Part shown: positions 43,669 to 54,803 of the stretch, one piece after another
How the letters are laid out: each line of letters begins with the position of its first letter
Numbering within the stretch: position 1 is the stretch's first letter
Source of the DNA: Anthonomus grandis grandis
Taxonomy: Eukaryota > Arthropoda > Insecta > Coleoptera > Curculionidae
Assembly: GCF_022605725.1 (NCBI RefSeq)
Contig: NC_065557.1
Coordinates: forward strand, 22,323,256 to 22,387,255
DNA length: 64,000 nt
Reading direction: 5' to 3'
Notes under the pieces: model-generated
Told to the model about the DNA's origin: nothing
Databases searched by the model: none
The model's input: the letters and a program-made list of their open reading frames with translations, nothing else
Position numbers and translations under genes: made by a program

Positions 43669-45150
43669 TTGGCAAATGAACATGACAGTGTTTGTGCTGG
43701 CTTATGGAGACCGTGGGTGCACAAAAAAGACAATAATATTTGTGGTGAAAACAATAAGAGTGATCTGGACAGTGATTTAGACTCATATAGTTCTGATGGT
43801 TCATTTTCTAGCGTTGAGGAAGCAGAGGAAGAAGCCAGGGAAGTAAAAGCTATAGGGGAAAATTAAGGGGTTTTAAAACGTAATTGTTTAAGTACAGACG
43901 CCAAACAAATTTGTTTAAATGTCTATAACAATCTAAGGAATGATCCTCAGATCATAAATGATTGTAGTGCCTTACAAAAAAACAGCGTTTTTAACAGGAG
44001 TTTCATATAGTGCAATATGCTATTTTGTAAAAAAAGGGATTAAAGACAGAAAAAAAAGAAAAGATGTAGGACAATCAAAGGGACTTGACATGGAGATTGC
44101 CAAATTGGTAAGGGAAGTTGCGTATTCTAAATACAAAAACAACGAGGTTCCAACTATAGAGATGGTTAAGGACACCTTATCGGTAAGGGATAAACACTTC
44201 GCAGTCTCAACCTTGGTATGGTATCTCCGACCTAATAAAACTTAAATTTAAATTTAAGATGGTTAACAAACGAGCTGATGTAATGGAAAGTACTCGAATT
44301 GTCAGGCGGCGTATAGAATATTTGGAAAATATTAAAAAAAATCGGGAGGAAGAAAGATCCATATATTATTTAGATGAAACCTGGTATGATACACATGACA
44401 TGGCAAAAAAGGGCTGGACTGATAGTTCTAACAAATGTGTCCTAAAAGATGTTCCACCAAACAGAGGATCTCGGATGATTATTATTCATTGAGGTTCAAA
44501 AGAAAGTTGGGTGAAAGATGGACTAAAATTGTGTGGCAAAAAAATAGAAGAGTGCAATGTGGACAATCATAGAAAAATGCATGCAGATATATTTGAAACC
44601 TGGTTTGAGAAAACATTAATTCCAAATTTAAAGGAAAACAGTGTCATTGTTATGGATAATACATCATATCATTCAAGGCTTTCTGAAAAAAATCCCAAAC
44701 ACATCTTCACATAAATTTGAAACTGAGACATTTTTATTAAAACATGATCTCTATTTTCATGAATCTTATACAAAGAAACAATTATTGGAAGTTGTAAATA
44801 CCAAATCATGGGAAAAGCAGTATGTAGTAGATAACATAGCTAAAAAGTATAGTTATACTGTCCTCAGACTTCCTCCATATTATTGTGTATTTAATCCTAT
44901 CGAGTTGATTTGGGGACAACTAAAAAGGATAATTCGCAGGCAAAATAAGTATCCAAAAATTTAATAAAAAAGTTATAAATTTGATTAAGGAGGAAGTTAT
45001 GAATTTAGGAGAGGAAGAGTGGAGAAAGTCTGAGGAAAAAATTATAAAATATGAAGAGAAATCTCGTTATTTGCATCAGATTATTTTGAATGGAGGGGAC
45101 CGTTTCATTATAAATTGGGATAATAATGAATCTCACGCAGAAATTTAAGA
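43669..45150 (+). pseudogene. Broken IS630/Tc1-superfamily DDE transposase
   Basis: Successive frames of one gene: an acidic N-terminal part (DLDSDLDSYSSDGSFSSVEE, 43760-43866); LSTDAKQICLNVYNNLRNDP (about 43890-43940); FLTGVSYSAICYFVKKGI, an HTH; DMEIAKLVREVAYSKYKNNE with a second helical region (to 44245); 44259-44492, with RRRIEYLENIKKNREEERS and IYYLDETWYDTHD (first Asp); a TGA at 44490 where Ala or Cys is usual; 44511-44714 with VIVMDNTSYHS (second Asp); a frame change near 44690; and 44641-44964 with RLPPYYCVFNPIELIWGQLK (last acid, Glu). All three catalytic regions are visible. At least three lesions make it inactive. Terminal repeats were not found. Confidence 0.85.
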
Positions 45151-45181
45151 TCTATGGCTAAATTAGTTATTGTTGAATATG

Positions 45182-45660
45182 GTAAGAAAACCCTTTTTTT
45201 ATTAATTAAACAAGTTAATTTTTTTTTAACAACTTACTGCCTCTGTTTGTCATTCAGCGATACAATAAAGACTGCTTCTTCCTGCATTCTCTGGGAAAAA
45301 AGTCCATTTTTTGCCATAGTAAGAAAACCCTTTTTTTAATAATTAAACCAGTTTACTTTTTTTTTACAGTTTACTGCTTCTGTTTGATCTTCAGCGATAC
45401 AATAAAGACTGCTTCTTCCTGCATTCTCTGGGAAAAAGTCCCTTTTTTGCCATAGTAAGAAAACCCTTTTTTTATTATTTAAACAAGTTTAAATTTTTTT
45501 TTAAACTTTTTTTGTCCATGTTTTGTCTTATAGAGACACTATAAAACCAGTTTAATAATTTTTTTACAGTTACTGCAACACTTGTTCTGTCCCAGAGAGG
45601 CAAGACTACTTCTTTCATAATTCACTGGAAGAAAAAAGCCTATTTTACATCTGAGTTGTA
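45182..45660 (+). repeat. Tandem repeat of about 136 bp with splice-like borders
   Basis: Unit 1, 45182-45318 (137 bp), and unit 2, 45319-45454 (136 bp), are close copies. Unit 3, from 45455, is a diverged copy interrupted by an extra about 55 bp (45507-45560) and ending near 45650. Each starts GTAAGAAAACCC, contains a T-rich tract (followed by ACAG in units 2 and 3), then a GC-richer block with AATAAAG, and ends TTTTTTGCCATA. It therefore looks like a repeated intron-plus-exon-like module. No open frame runs through all units. Confidence 0.85.
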
Positions 45661-46889
45661 ATTATTTTAAAAAAAATTGTAAATTTATTATTAATTAAAT
45701 TTAAAAATTATTTCTGCTACTCGTGTACACTTTTTAAATCTGTTTTAGTATCCAAATGCTTCAGTGCGACTGTGCGAGATAAAGTTGGAATCCATAGCGG
45801 CAACAAAGAAACTGGTTCCTTCCTTAATGGAAGAAACTGCTAAAAAAAAAAGGAAAAACAGAGTTTAGGCAATTGTATTAACTCTTTGGGCCAGATTCAA
45901 ATGAGTAATTTTAAGATTTTGTATAAGAATTTTAGTTTTTAGTATAAGAGTTTATTTTTGTTAATTTTCATCTAATCTCTCCTATTATGCACAATAACTA
46001 AATACAAAGCAAACAAATCAATAAATATTACATTCAGGATGCAAAGTGTGTTTTTTTTAAAGTAAAACTTGTGTCTTTTAAACGCATAAAATATATACAG
46101 CTAGATGATTTTGAATGTAAAAGTTTATTTAAAAAAATATACATCCACTCTTCTGACTACTTAATTACTTTTTATCAAAAGAAGTTGGTACTAAATATAG
46201 AGATGGGGGTTTTCATGAGTATATTATTATAATAATATATCATAATATGTATTAACTAAAAAAAAACAATAATAAAGGACATTAAATATGGCAGCCAAAA
46301 TCCCCATTAATAATCACCACCATGTAAAAATAAATCTCAATACCCAAAAAAAGGAAATATATAAAATTTAAAGACAAACCAAAACAATTTACCCTTTTGT
46401 GTCAAAGAGGAAATATTTAATGCCTTAATCCACAGAATTAATAAACTTACCACCTTTAATTCTTATCACCTATTCTATCATAACTTGTTTTAAACAGTCC
46501 ACTGATGGGCACTAAAAACTAAACTTATTAAATTCAAATTTTTGGTTAAACTGATTTTACGTACTTGAACCTTACCTTTAAATTAAATATTACCTTGCTA
46601 TCAATTATCCTGAATTTCTAACTTAATAAAACTAAACCCAAAAAACCCGAATAATAAAGATTTAAATACAAATAAATTTTAAGGCCCGACCTGTGCAACT
46701 TTTCGCGCTTGAGTGGTTGTGACTGAGGTCAGGCGTCTAACAAAATAGTACGTGGGCGCATGTTGTCAAATTTTACAAATCAAATGCATAAATTCTAAAA
46801 AAAATGCTTAAAACATTTATTTATTTAATGAAATGATTAAATATCGCTTAGAATATTACTTTATGACTCTTTCCACATAAAATTTTGCG
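45661..46889. other. AT-rich DNA, no gene
   Basis: No supportable frame. A slightly GC-richer stretch at 46680-46750 has no recognisable identity. Confidence 0.45.
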
Positions 46890-47335
46890 ATTTAAACATA
46901 CATGTCATGCGACAATACAAGCAACACCGGTACACGGACTATTCGCGGCACATCAAAGATTCTAATAGATCTTTGAACTGAACTATACCTACTGTAGTCG
47001 ACGTACTTTATGCTCAGGTTGTAGTCGGGGTACTCTAATTGTCGGTGACACCTCAAACCTGTTGCCAGTATTCGCCTCCGAAATGTAGAGACCGACACTT
47101 GAACTCCCAAATCTCTCTGAAGTGCTGGAGTGGTATTAACATAGTTGGGTTTCTTCGGATGGTTAAGTAAATATAACAGTTCTGTAGTTGATTAGTTACA
47201 CGCCAGCATGCAAAGCCCACCTAGAACTATACGAGAGCTTGTTCATGCTGCTCGGGAAGAATGGCACAATATTCGTTAACCGGACATCTCCAATATCATA
47301 GGAGCAGTTGTCTCCAAGCTTGCAAAAAGCCTTTA
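46890..47335. pseudogene. Rearranged Tc1-like transposon relic
   Basis: The minus strand at 47110-46985 carries the end of the N-terminal region (VSTFRRRILATGLRCHRQLE). The plus strand at 47207-47325 carries the C-terminus (MQSPPRTIRELVHAAREEWH, then NIIGAVVSKLAKSL). The two parts of one gene therefore lie on opposite strands, with the catalytic middle lost. The segment 46900-46975 is an inverted relative of 42918-42995, so both relics belong to one family. Confidence 0.65.
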
Positions 47336-47339
47336 TAAA

Positions 47340-47486
47340 AAAAACCTTCGATATTCACTTGTGTGATAATAAAACTTTTAGAAAAAAGCGATAATGTAAA
47401 TACTAAAAATTTACTAATTCATTTAATGCATAAAAAAGCATATTCGGAAGTTTACAAAATCCTCCTGAAAAATGTATTCATTTCAT
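47340..47486. other. Short AT-rich spacer
   Basis: Nothing recognised. Confidence 0.4.
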
Positions 47487-47514
47487 TTATAATAATAATA
47501 ATAATAATAATATA
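47487..47514. repeat. (AAT)n simple repeat at the LINE 5' junction
   Basis: About eight AAT units abut the 5' end of the R4/Dong-like element. Dong-type elements are known to insert into TAA repeats, so this is probably the target. Confidence 0.8.
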
Positions 47515-47620
47515 ATTCCCGTAAGGGGCCGGGATAGAATAGCCTCCTGGTACGTTCTGCCTGTCGTAAAAGGCGACTAAAAGAACAACCTGGACCACCA
47601 GGGTTAAATGGTGGTACACC
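47515..47620 (+). ncRNA. Structured 5' UTR of the R4/Dong-like LINE (candidate)
   Basis: This GC-rich block can fold: GTTCT (47552-47556) with AGAAC (47581-47585), enclosing a GTCG/CGAC hairpin, and CCTGG with CCAGG a few bases on (about 47588-47602). 5' ends of R2-group LINEs often hold HDV-like ribozymes, but I could not lay out a complete double pseudoknot here. Confidence 0.3.
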
Positions 47621-47880
47621 CATGGAAATGGAGACACGAAGCGGAAGATGCCTCAGAGAAAGGTCGCTGCCTGGGGATCGCCAGGGCATTTCTGGAGCCG
47701 GCGCTGGACATGACAGTATGCGAACCGTCGGTGGCAGGTAGTTAAGGAGGCGGCAACCTGTCATTCAAAAAACTACACCTCCTCCTCTTCAACAACAAAA
47801 CGACCAGGAGGGCCCAACACCATCACGAGCCCCCCTCGCTGAAGGTGCTGCGCAGGAAATTCAGCCAGCGCTCACCCAGG

Positions 47881-50748
47881 CGGGATTACAAAGACAGCGC
47901 ATGAAATGGACATCTGCGATGAATGAAACCGTCATGCGCAGCTTTTATAAAGTGACCAACCTGGGACGAGAAATGATCGGCTACAGACAACCTTTACATG
48001 CCGAATTTAGGAAAATCTATCCACATCTCCAACACCAAAATTCTTCCACCTTATCTTTTAAATATTAATAACATGCAATCTCTTCACCTTTTAGTTTATA
48101 GCGCAGCAACTGCCGCTGCTAAAACCATGAAAATTAAGATAAGGATCCACAATGACTCTGCAAGAACCGAGCTCCCGATACCGCCATGGGAGACCAGACT
48201 TCAATAAAAAATTCAGTGGTTTCGAAAAGATATCGGCCAACTAACAGAATATCTGAGGGGTACACGAACAAACAGACTAAAACAGAAAGCTGATGAAATT
48301 TTGCAGAAAAACAACATCCACACTCGGCATGAAACAGAAAATAATACAGCTCAACAATGCCTGGATACTTTAAAACAGAAACTTTCTTTATTTTTAGGGC
48401 GCCTACGAAGATACAAGACCAGTAATAACCGAAAACGTGACAATCTTCGTTTTGAAAAGGCCGAAAAACAATTTTATAGAGAGCTAAATTTAAAATCAGA
48501 TCACCCAGATAAGCAATACCCCACGAAAGAACAAATTCAAGATTTTTGGGCCAAACAACTTGCAACTCAAACAACATGCAATATCAACGCAAGCTGGGTT
48601 ACTAAAGAGAAACAAAACAGTAATAAATATAGCCAGATGGAACATCGACCATTCACTATCGAGGAAGTCAACCAGATTATCCAAAAACTGCATAATTGGA
48701 AATCACCTGGCCCAGATGGAGTTCATAACTTTTGGCTAAAGAAACTATGGAGTATGCATCCTAAACTCTCAGAATTAATTAACCACGTTGTTCTTAACCC
48801 ACAGGAAATGCCAGCGTTCCTAGCGCAAGGAGTAACCTATCTACTGCCTAAAGATCAGAACAACACACAAGATCCGTCTAAGTACCGACCGGTAACGTGC
48901 CTACCTACTTTGTATAAAATTATCACTTCATGTTTAACACAGCGCATTTATCAACACTGTGAGGAAAACAACATCATAGCCGCACAATAAAAAGAATACG
49001 CTAAAGGGTCTATGGGCTGTAAAGAACAATTTATTATCGACTCTGTCATCAACAACGAGGCATATTTTATAACAAGAGAAATATTTTTACTGCCTACGTC
49101 GACTATAAGAAAGCCTTCGACTCAGTACCACACGAATGGCTTATAAACATACTAAAAGTGTGTAAAGTTGATGGTAATACTTTGTCTTTTCTAGAGAGCG
49201 CTATGACAAGTTGGAGAACAACGATCCAGCTCAAAGTACAGGGTAAAAGCGCAGTAAGTACAAACAACATTCCAATTCGAACAGGAATCTTCCAAGGGAA
49301 CTCACTGAGCCCATTATGGTTCTGCCTTGCTATGAATCCTCTTTCGAACCGTTTTAACTCTACCAACTATGGGTTTAGCATCCGAGATAATAACTCCGAG
49401 ATTGCAAAGTTAAATCACTTACTGTATATGGATGATTTAAAAATAATGGCTGCAACTAGGAACCAACTAAACCAAATGCTGCATATAGTAGAAGAGTTCT
49501 CGAACGACATCAACATGCAATTTGGACTAGATAAATGCCGTACTCTCAATATAATCCGAGTTAAAATTCAGCCAGGAGAATATCAGATGCAGAATTTCCA
49601 GACCATCGAGGCCATGGGCGAACACAAAATTTACGAATACTTGGGGATGAAACAATCACAAACGATTGAACAACAAACAATGAAATGCGAACTGACTAAC
49701 GAGTTTGTGAAAAGGGTAAGACAAGTTTTGAGAACCAATCTCAACAGCAAAAATATGTTTAAGGCACTTAACTCCTACGCATGTTCAGCTCTTAGTTATT
49801 CTTTTGGGGTAATTAATTGGAGTAGGACAGACGTAGAAAGGCTACAAAGAAAAGTGAGGACCCTACTTACTAAAACGCACAATCACCACCCACGAAGTGC
49901 CACTGAAAGAACAATGCTTCCCCGCCACCTTGGAGGAAGAGGATTAATAGATCTGGGTAAACAACTTGAAAAACAAATCACTAACTTAAGATCCTATTTT
50001 TACAGACAAGGAGAAAATTCCACGCTGCATCGCGCAATAAATCAAATAGACGATTCCACTCCTCTACAACTTAAGAGCGAGGAAGCGCGCAGCTACCATC
50101 ATACGGACGAGAAAAAATTCCGCATCTGGATGGAGAAGCCCCTTCATGGCCGGCATCCTAATGAGATCAGCCAAAATCATGTCGACACTGCTTCGTCGAA
50201 CTATTGGTTGGTATCAGGCAAGATGTTTCCAGAAACCGAGGGCTTTCTACTACGCCATCCAAGATCAGGTTATACCAACAAGAAATTATCTCAAGCACAT
50301 CGTCAGAGATCCGTCCATACAAAACGACAAATGCCGGTATGGATGCCGAACATCAGAGACAATCCAGCACATAATAGGAGGATGTCAGGCCTTTGCAGCG
50401 ACAAAATACAAAGAACGGCACGACTCAGTTGGGAAAATTTTACATCAAGAGTTGGCATTGAAGTTGGAACTTATTACAACAGAGAAGGTTCCGTATTATA
50501 AATATACTCCAGAACCCGTAGTGGAAAATGACCGATATCAGTTATATTGAGACCGCATTGTACTTACCGATCAACATGTAAGGTATAATAGACCAGATCT
50601 TATCTTAATAGATAAAATTTCCAGGAAAACAACTCTAATTGACGTAGCCATACCGAACAACAATAATCTGCAAGAGAAACACACTGAAAAAATCGCCAAA
50701 TACAGAGATCTAGAAATTCAAATCGGAAGGCATATGAATTCATTAAAG
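47881..50748 (+). pseudogene. R4/Dong-like LINE protein: RT and restriction-like endonuclease
   Basis: N-terminal part near 47895-48030: RQRMKWTSAMNETVMRSFYK, probably DNA-binding. 48301-48990 carries the linker and RT fingers (WKSPGPDGVHNFWLKKLW, LPKDQNNTQDPSKYRPVTCL), then a stop. 49000-49150 has several frame changes around the region equivalent to AYVDYKKAFDSVPHEWL. 49158-50501 carries the palm and thumb: GIFQGNSLSPLWFCLAMNPL and LLYMDDLKIMA with the catalytic Asp pair. A frame change near 50140 is followed by 50146-50550, with the CCHC-like CRYGCRTSETIQHIIGGC. A stop at 50549 is followed by YNRPDLILIDKISRKTTLID (RPD...ID), the PD-(D/E)XK nuclease signature. All domains are present but the frame is broken at least four times. 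Confidence 0.85.
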
Positions 50749-50749
50749 T

Positions 50750-51472
50750 TTTTTTTATAACGATTTTTGAATGATGCGGGTTTTAAACTGTTTAAAACAG
50801 AGGGTATATTATTGTCTAGCATGTAAATATTATACGAGAATGATCTGGTAAATAGACTTGTTTTGTGCAAGGATGGAGATAGCCAACCCTTAAATCTTAG
50901 ATTTGAGGGTTATGAACGTCGGATCTAAATTTAATATTTTGGTCAAGATATTGAAAATTAAAGCAATGTCAAGCCAATTTGAAGGTTTTAATTTGTGATT
51001 AACTAGGACGATTTTTCTTATACCATATACAAACCTCAAACAGGGCCTCTGAACTCGCTGCACTCTATCTTTATCCTGCTTGGTCAAACAGGGACCATAA
51101 ACCGCATCACAATAATTAAAGTGGCTCAATACAAGTGCGTCTGTTAAAGTTAATTTTAATGTCTGATCTAATGCATGCCTATGCGGATACAGTAATTTTA
51201 GATTGGCATATGCCTTTTGTACACATGAAGAAACATGGTCGGTGAATTTTAATTCAGTATCTAATATAACTCACAGGTTCCTTGCTTTTCGAACACAGCA
51301 TAATTATGATTTATTTCATTTTAGTTTAACTTGGTTTTCTATATTATCGGTTTTATGCTTCCCAAAAATTAGTAGCTTAGTTTTTGTGGAATTAAGTCTT
51401 AAATATTGTTGTTCTGAGATTTTGACTAAGCGTTTTAAGTCTTCGTTAATGTGTACTATTATTAATTATTAA
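50750..51472 (-). pseudogene. CR1/Jockey-like LINE 3' fragment
   Basis: On the minus strand, reading across breaks: NPKKTQ-like region, then ELKFTDHVSSCVQKAYANLK (RT thumb region) and SHFNYCDAVYGPCLTKQDKD, RVQRVQRPCLRFVYGIRKIV and NWLDIALIFNILTKIL, ending near 50760. It corresponds to the part after the RT catalytic core. The core itself is absent. It abuts the R4/Dong-like element tail to tail. Confidence 0.75.
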
Positions 51473-51900
51473 TTAATTATTATTATTAATTATAAAGTTT
51501 ATTTAACGAAAATATTGACAAATCGTGCCATGTAAAAAGAGTTTCTAATAAATTAATTAAAGACGTGGACTTTTACCACCCCTGCCCTATTTTTCCTAAA
51601 ACTTAATTAAAAAAATGATTTATAAGGATGAAAATATTTTGTATATTAAAATATAAAGAAAACAAAAAGAAAGATAAACTAGCTCTTACAGGAAAGTAAA
51701 AATATTAATGAGTGCTTCTAAAAAAAAAATTAAGTTAATATCTACAACTGTTCTTTGTCTGTCTCAAGTCATTTGTATCCAATTTTTGGCGGTTCCGACG
51801 TTGTTTTTCTAGACGTGCCTCCATTTATTTATTATTGAATTTATATATATTGCTTCTAGAACGCACTATATAAATTGTTCCTATAAAAATGTTAACTTAC
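51473..51900. other. AT-rich DNA, no gene
   Basis: A TTAATTATT-type simple repeat at 51458-51492. Otherwise nothing is recognised. If 51901-52096 is an exon, this is the start of its downstream intron. Confidence 0.45.
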
Positions 51901-52096
51901 ATTAACTTTTTTGCTATCTTGCCGTTCTGCTGAAGACCGCTGTAGGTGGCGACTCAACGCGAACATTTCGGCCAGCCGAGAGCGCGTCTTATTTGCGGGT
52001 GGGCCTGGCTCAGCAACAGGGACCGCCGGTGCAACCTGTTGCGGACTTCGCCTTCGGGAATTAGGGAATACCAAATGTTCAATATCGGGAGTGTAC
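51901..52096 (-). CDS. Candidate internal exon of an unidentified cellular gene
   Basis: On the minus strand an acceptor (TATAATTTTAG ending at 52097) is followed by 196 bp, open in one frame, and a donor GTAAGT starting at 51900. The frame enters after one base of a split codon (phase 2), gives 65 codons and ends exactly on a codon. Peptide: YTPDIEHLVFPNSRRRSPQQ, a Pro/Ala-rich middle (VAPAVPVAEPGPPANK), then TRSRLAEMFALSRHLQRSSA and ERQDSKKVN. It stands out as a GC-rich island in AT-rich DNA and matches no transposon protein I know. The helix-plus-basic C-terminal part suggests a structural or adaptor region of a larger intracellular protein. The gene is not recognised. Confidence 0.6.
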
Positions 52097-53108
52097 CTAA
52101 AATTATAAAAATATCTTTAGGCAAAATATGTTTGTTTATTTACAAGAGAACAAAATTTTAAAATAAAAAAATTTAAAAATAAAAAAAATATTGTTCACAA
52201 GTAACACACGATAGTTAAATAAACGCTTATGTTTGGTTTGCACCAGGTCTACATTTTTTATTGAACTTTAACGATAAACCAAGTTTTGGTTATTTTCAGT
52301 TTCGTGTTTGTGACCCAATATCTTCAATATTGCGGAGAGTTTCTGTTTCTGTTTTATTTCTGACCCCACCCAACAACCCTCCGCAATATTTTAACGATAA
52401 ATATTGGATACAATGTCCGCGTGATATACGTTAAGCAATTTAGTATTGTATTTATGTTATTCACGTTTAATAAGAAAGTTTATTACATGTTAATAATATA
52501 CAATTATTATTTCATAAAAGAAATGTTTAAGCATGGTATATTGTTTACTATTTAAAGACGTTTACAAAATGGACGCAAACAAATATATTTACAATCAACA
52601 AAACGTTGAATACTTAGTTATAGAAAACCAGTATAAAACCTTTATTTTCATCGTAAAATAATTGTTAATATGGAATTTATAATAAGGGTATCTATTTAAG
52701 ACTAAATTGTTGTATATTATACCGGGGGTCCAGGAACTCTACCAACAAACTATACAGGTGATTATCCAAGTACATTATTTTCTTTTTTTTGTTTAGTATT
52801 TCGCAAACTTGTATTCTTGAATTTTTTTGATTTGTATCTTATTTAGTATATTTATTGTGTTTCATACAGGTTAATGCATTTCCTAATTTTCTCTAGATTC
52901 CTCTATGTATGATATTCCATTATTACACTATAAGAAACATACGTGTATGAAAATATATCGTATGATACACATTGGCAAAGGTGTAATATCAGGGACATTT
53001 TATTAAATATTTGAGGTGTAGTAATCGAGTTTAGAAACTAGATGTGTAAATCTTTATAAAAATTTTTTAAATGCTGAAATTTTCTCCCTATTGTAAACAG
53101 AATAGTAC
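52097..53108. other. AT-rich DNA with a 12-bp hairpin, no gene
   Basis: AATATTGCGGAG at 52326-52337 recurs inverted at 52379-52390 around a 41-base loop. Nothing else is recognised. It may be intron sequence upstream of the candidate exon. Confidence 0.5.
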
Positions 53109-54803
53109 ATGCAGTGTGGTGACTTTAACTGGAATAAATTAAGTTAAAACTAATCAAAATTTATCTCGCAAAATTCCTGAGACCCGTCAATTTTTGTTTA
53201 TTTTTTTTTCACATTTCAAGATAGTTTTTTGTATTTTTTCACCTACAGGGGGGGGACCAAATTAACCCCAACTTTTTTTTTCAAATGGAAAGCCACTTTT
53301 TTTAAACTCTCATTGAAAAAAACCCTATTTCTTGATTAAATTGCCCTATTTACTTTTGGGATTATCTAAAAGAGAAATACGAAAAAAAAAAACATTAAAT
53401 TATTAAAAGTTGCGTTTATTGTATAAGATTCTCAAAATGAGCACCATTTACTTGTTGGCAAAGCCCAAGACGATAATAAAATTCATTTCTGACATTTTCT
53501 AACACTTCTGGAGATATTTGTCGGATTTCTTGCCTAATACGTTCTTTGAGTTCGTCTAGGTTTCCTGGTTTGCTCATATAAATTTGACTCTTCAAATGTC
53601 CCCATAGAAAAAAATTAAGTGGGGTGAGATCGGGAGAACGTGCCGGCCACTCGATTGCACCCCTTCTACCAATCCATCTGTTTGGAAAATTGTCATCTAA
53701 ATACTGGCGTACATTACGAGCATTATCTTTCATCATACAAATCTGGATTAAACTTACTCGGATATAAGGCACGTAAGACTGGAACTAGTTCATGTTCAAG
53801 AAATTCTAGATATTTTTCCCCAGTTAAAGTATCATGGATCAAGAATATGGGCCCTATAACTTGCCTGCCAATTATGCCAGCCCAAATATTAGTTTTCTGG
53901 GGATATTGTGTATTAGTTTCACTTACCCAGTGTGGGTTCTCGTCAAACCAGTAGCGACAGTTCTGCTTATTAACATGGCCATTTAGGGTGAATGTAGCCT
54001 CATCTGAAAAAAGGATCCACTCCGAAGATATGCGATTTTCGTCAATGGCGTTCATCATTAATTCACAGAACTGAACTCTGCGATCTGGATCGTCTTCCAA
54101 TAACTCTTGAACGGATTGCATTTTATAATTAATTGGGTGTTTTCATCGATTTTAGAAGACCTTTGTCTTGAAATATCTCTCACGTGCCCAACTTCTCGAA
54201 ATCTGCTTTCGATTTTACTAACTGTACCTTGGTTAATAGGTGGCAAATCTGGATATTTCTGCCTGAATAAGTGGACAACCTCTAGCTGAGTATGACTTCT
54301 GTCCCCATAATCAATCATCATTAAGATTTCAATCTTGTGGGATTCGGATAAATAAGGCATTTTTTCAATATAAGTTAACTTATTTAACAACTGGTTGAAA
54401 TTCACTTTAACAGTGACACTACAACAATGTCAGGAAATGTCTCGATACCAATAAAATAAACAAACACGCCAAAAATTTACCAACACAAAATATTTCGAGA
54501 CTTTTAATAATTTAATGGTTTTTATTTTTTTTCGTATTTCTCCTTTAGATAATCACAAAAGTAAATAGGGCAGTTTAATCGGGAAAAAGGGCTCTTTTTA
54601 ATGAGAGTTTAAAAAAAGTGGCTTTCCATTTGAAAAAAAAAAGTTTGGGTTAATTTGGACTCCCCCTGTAGGTGAAAAAATACAAAAACTATCTTAAAAT
54701 GTGAAAAAAAATAAACAAAAATCGACGGGTCTCAGGAATTTTGCGAGATAAAATTTGATTAGTTTTAACTTAATTTATTCCAGTTAAAGTCACCACACTG
54801 CAT
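53109..54803 (-). mobile_element. DUF4817-type DNA transposon with long inverted repeats
   Basis: About 53110-53390 and 54530-54803 are inverted copies: TGCAGTGTGGTGACTTTAAC at the left end and its mirror at the right, followed inward by the CTCAGGAATTTTGCGAGAT and GTGGCTTTCCATTTG blocks. Exact ends are uncertain because no clear TA pair is seen directly at both borders. The transposase between them is on the minus strand and is broken. The same layout as the elements at 20.4 and 33.4 kb, but with unrelated repeat sequence. Confidence 0.85.
53416..54405 (-). pseudogene. DUF4817-type DDE transposase, frameshifted
   Basis: Three minus-strand frames. 54405-54058: HTH part (SHKIEILMMIDYGDRSHTQL, VHLFRQKYPDLPPINQGTVS, VGHVRDISRQR). 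54121-53723: LLEDDPDRRVQFCELMMNAI, ILFSDEATFTLNGHVNKQN with the first Asp, and NIWAGIIGRQVIGPIF. After a short damaged stretch near 53730, where the second Asp region should be (degenerate MMKDNARN), 53700-53416: WIGRRGAIEWPARSPDLTPL and LNFFLWGHLKSQIYM, ending NGAHFENLIQ. At least two frame breaks. Unlike the copy at 33.4 kb, no intron separates the HTH and DDE parts. Confidence 0.85.

Larger units (their letters stand above)
47515..50748 (+). mobile_element. R4/Dong-like LINE with restriction-like endonuclease
   Basis: A GC-richer 5' UTR (47515-47880) is followed by one long, damaged ORF with RT in the middle and a restriction-like endonuclease at the end, the arrangement of the R2/R4/NeSL group. 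The 5' flank is an (AAT)n tract, which points to the Dong/R4 clade. The 3' end is cut at about 50748, where a LINE tail of another family begins on the opposite strand, so no 3' tail remains. Several frameshifts and stops. Probably not recent. Confidence 0.85.

Noticed and set aside
45154..45339. 61-codon frame in the tandem repeat
   Set aside because: Does not stay open through the second unit and includes T-rich tracts; treated as repeat, not protein.
47452..47764. Minus-strand frames at 47.5-47.8 kb with a poly-Tyr or poly-Ile end
   Set aside because: Antisense to the LINE 5' UTR and reading through the (AAT)n repeat.
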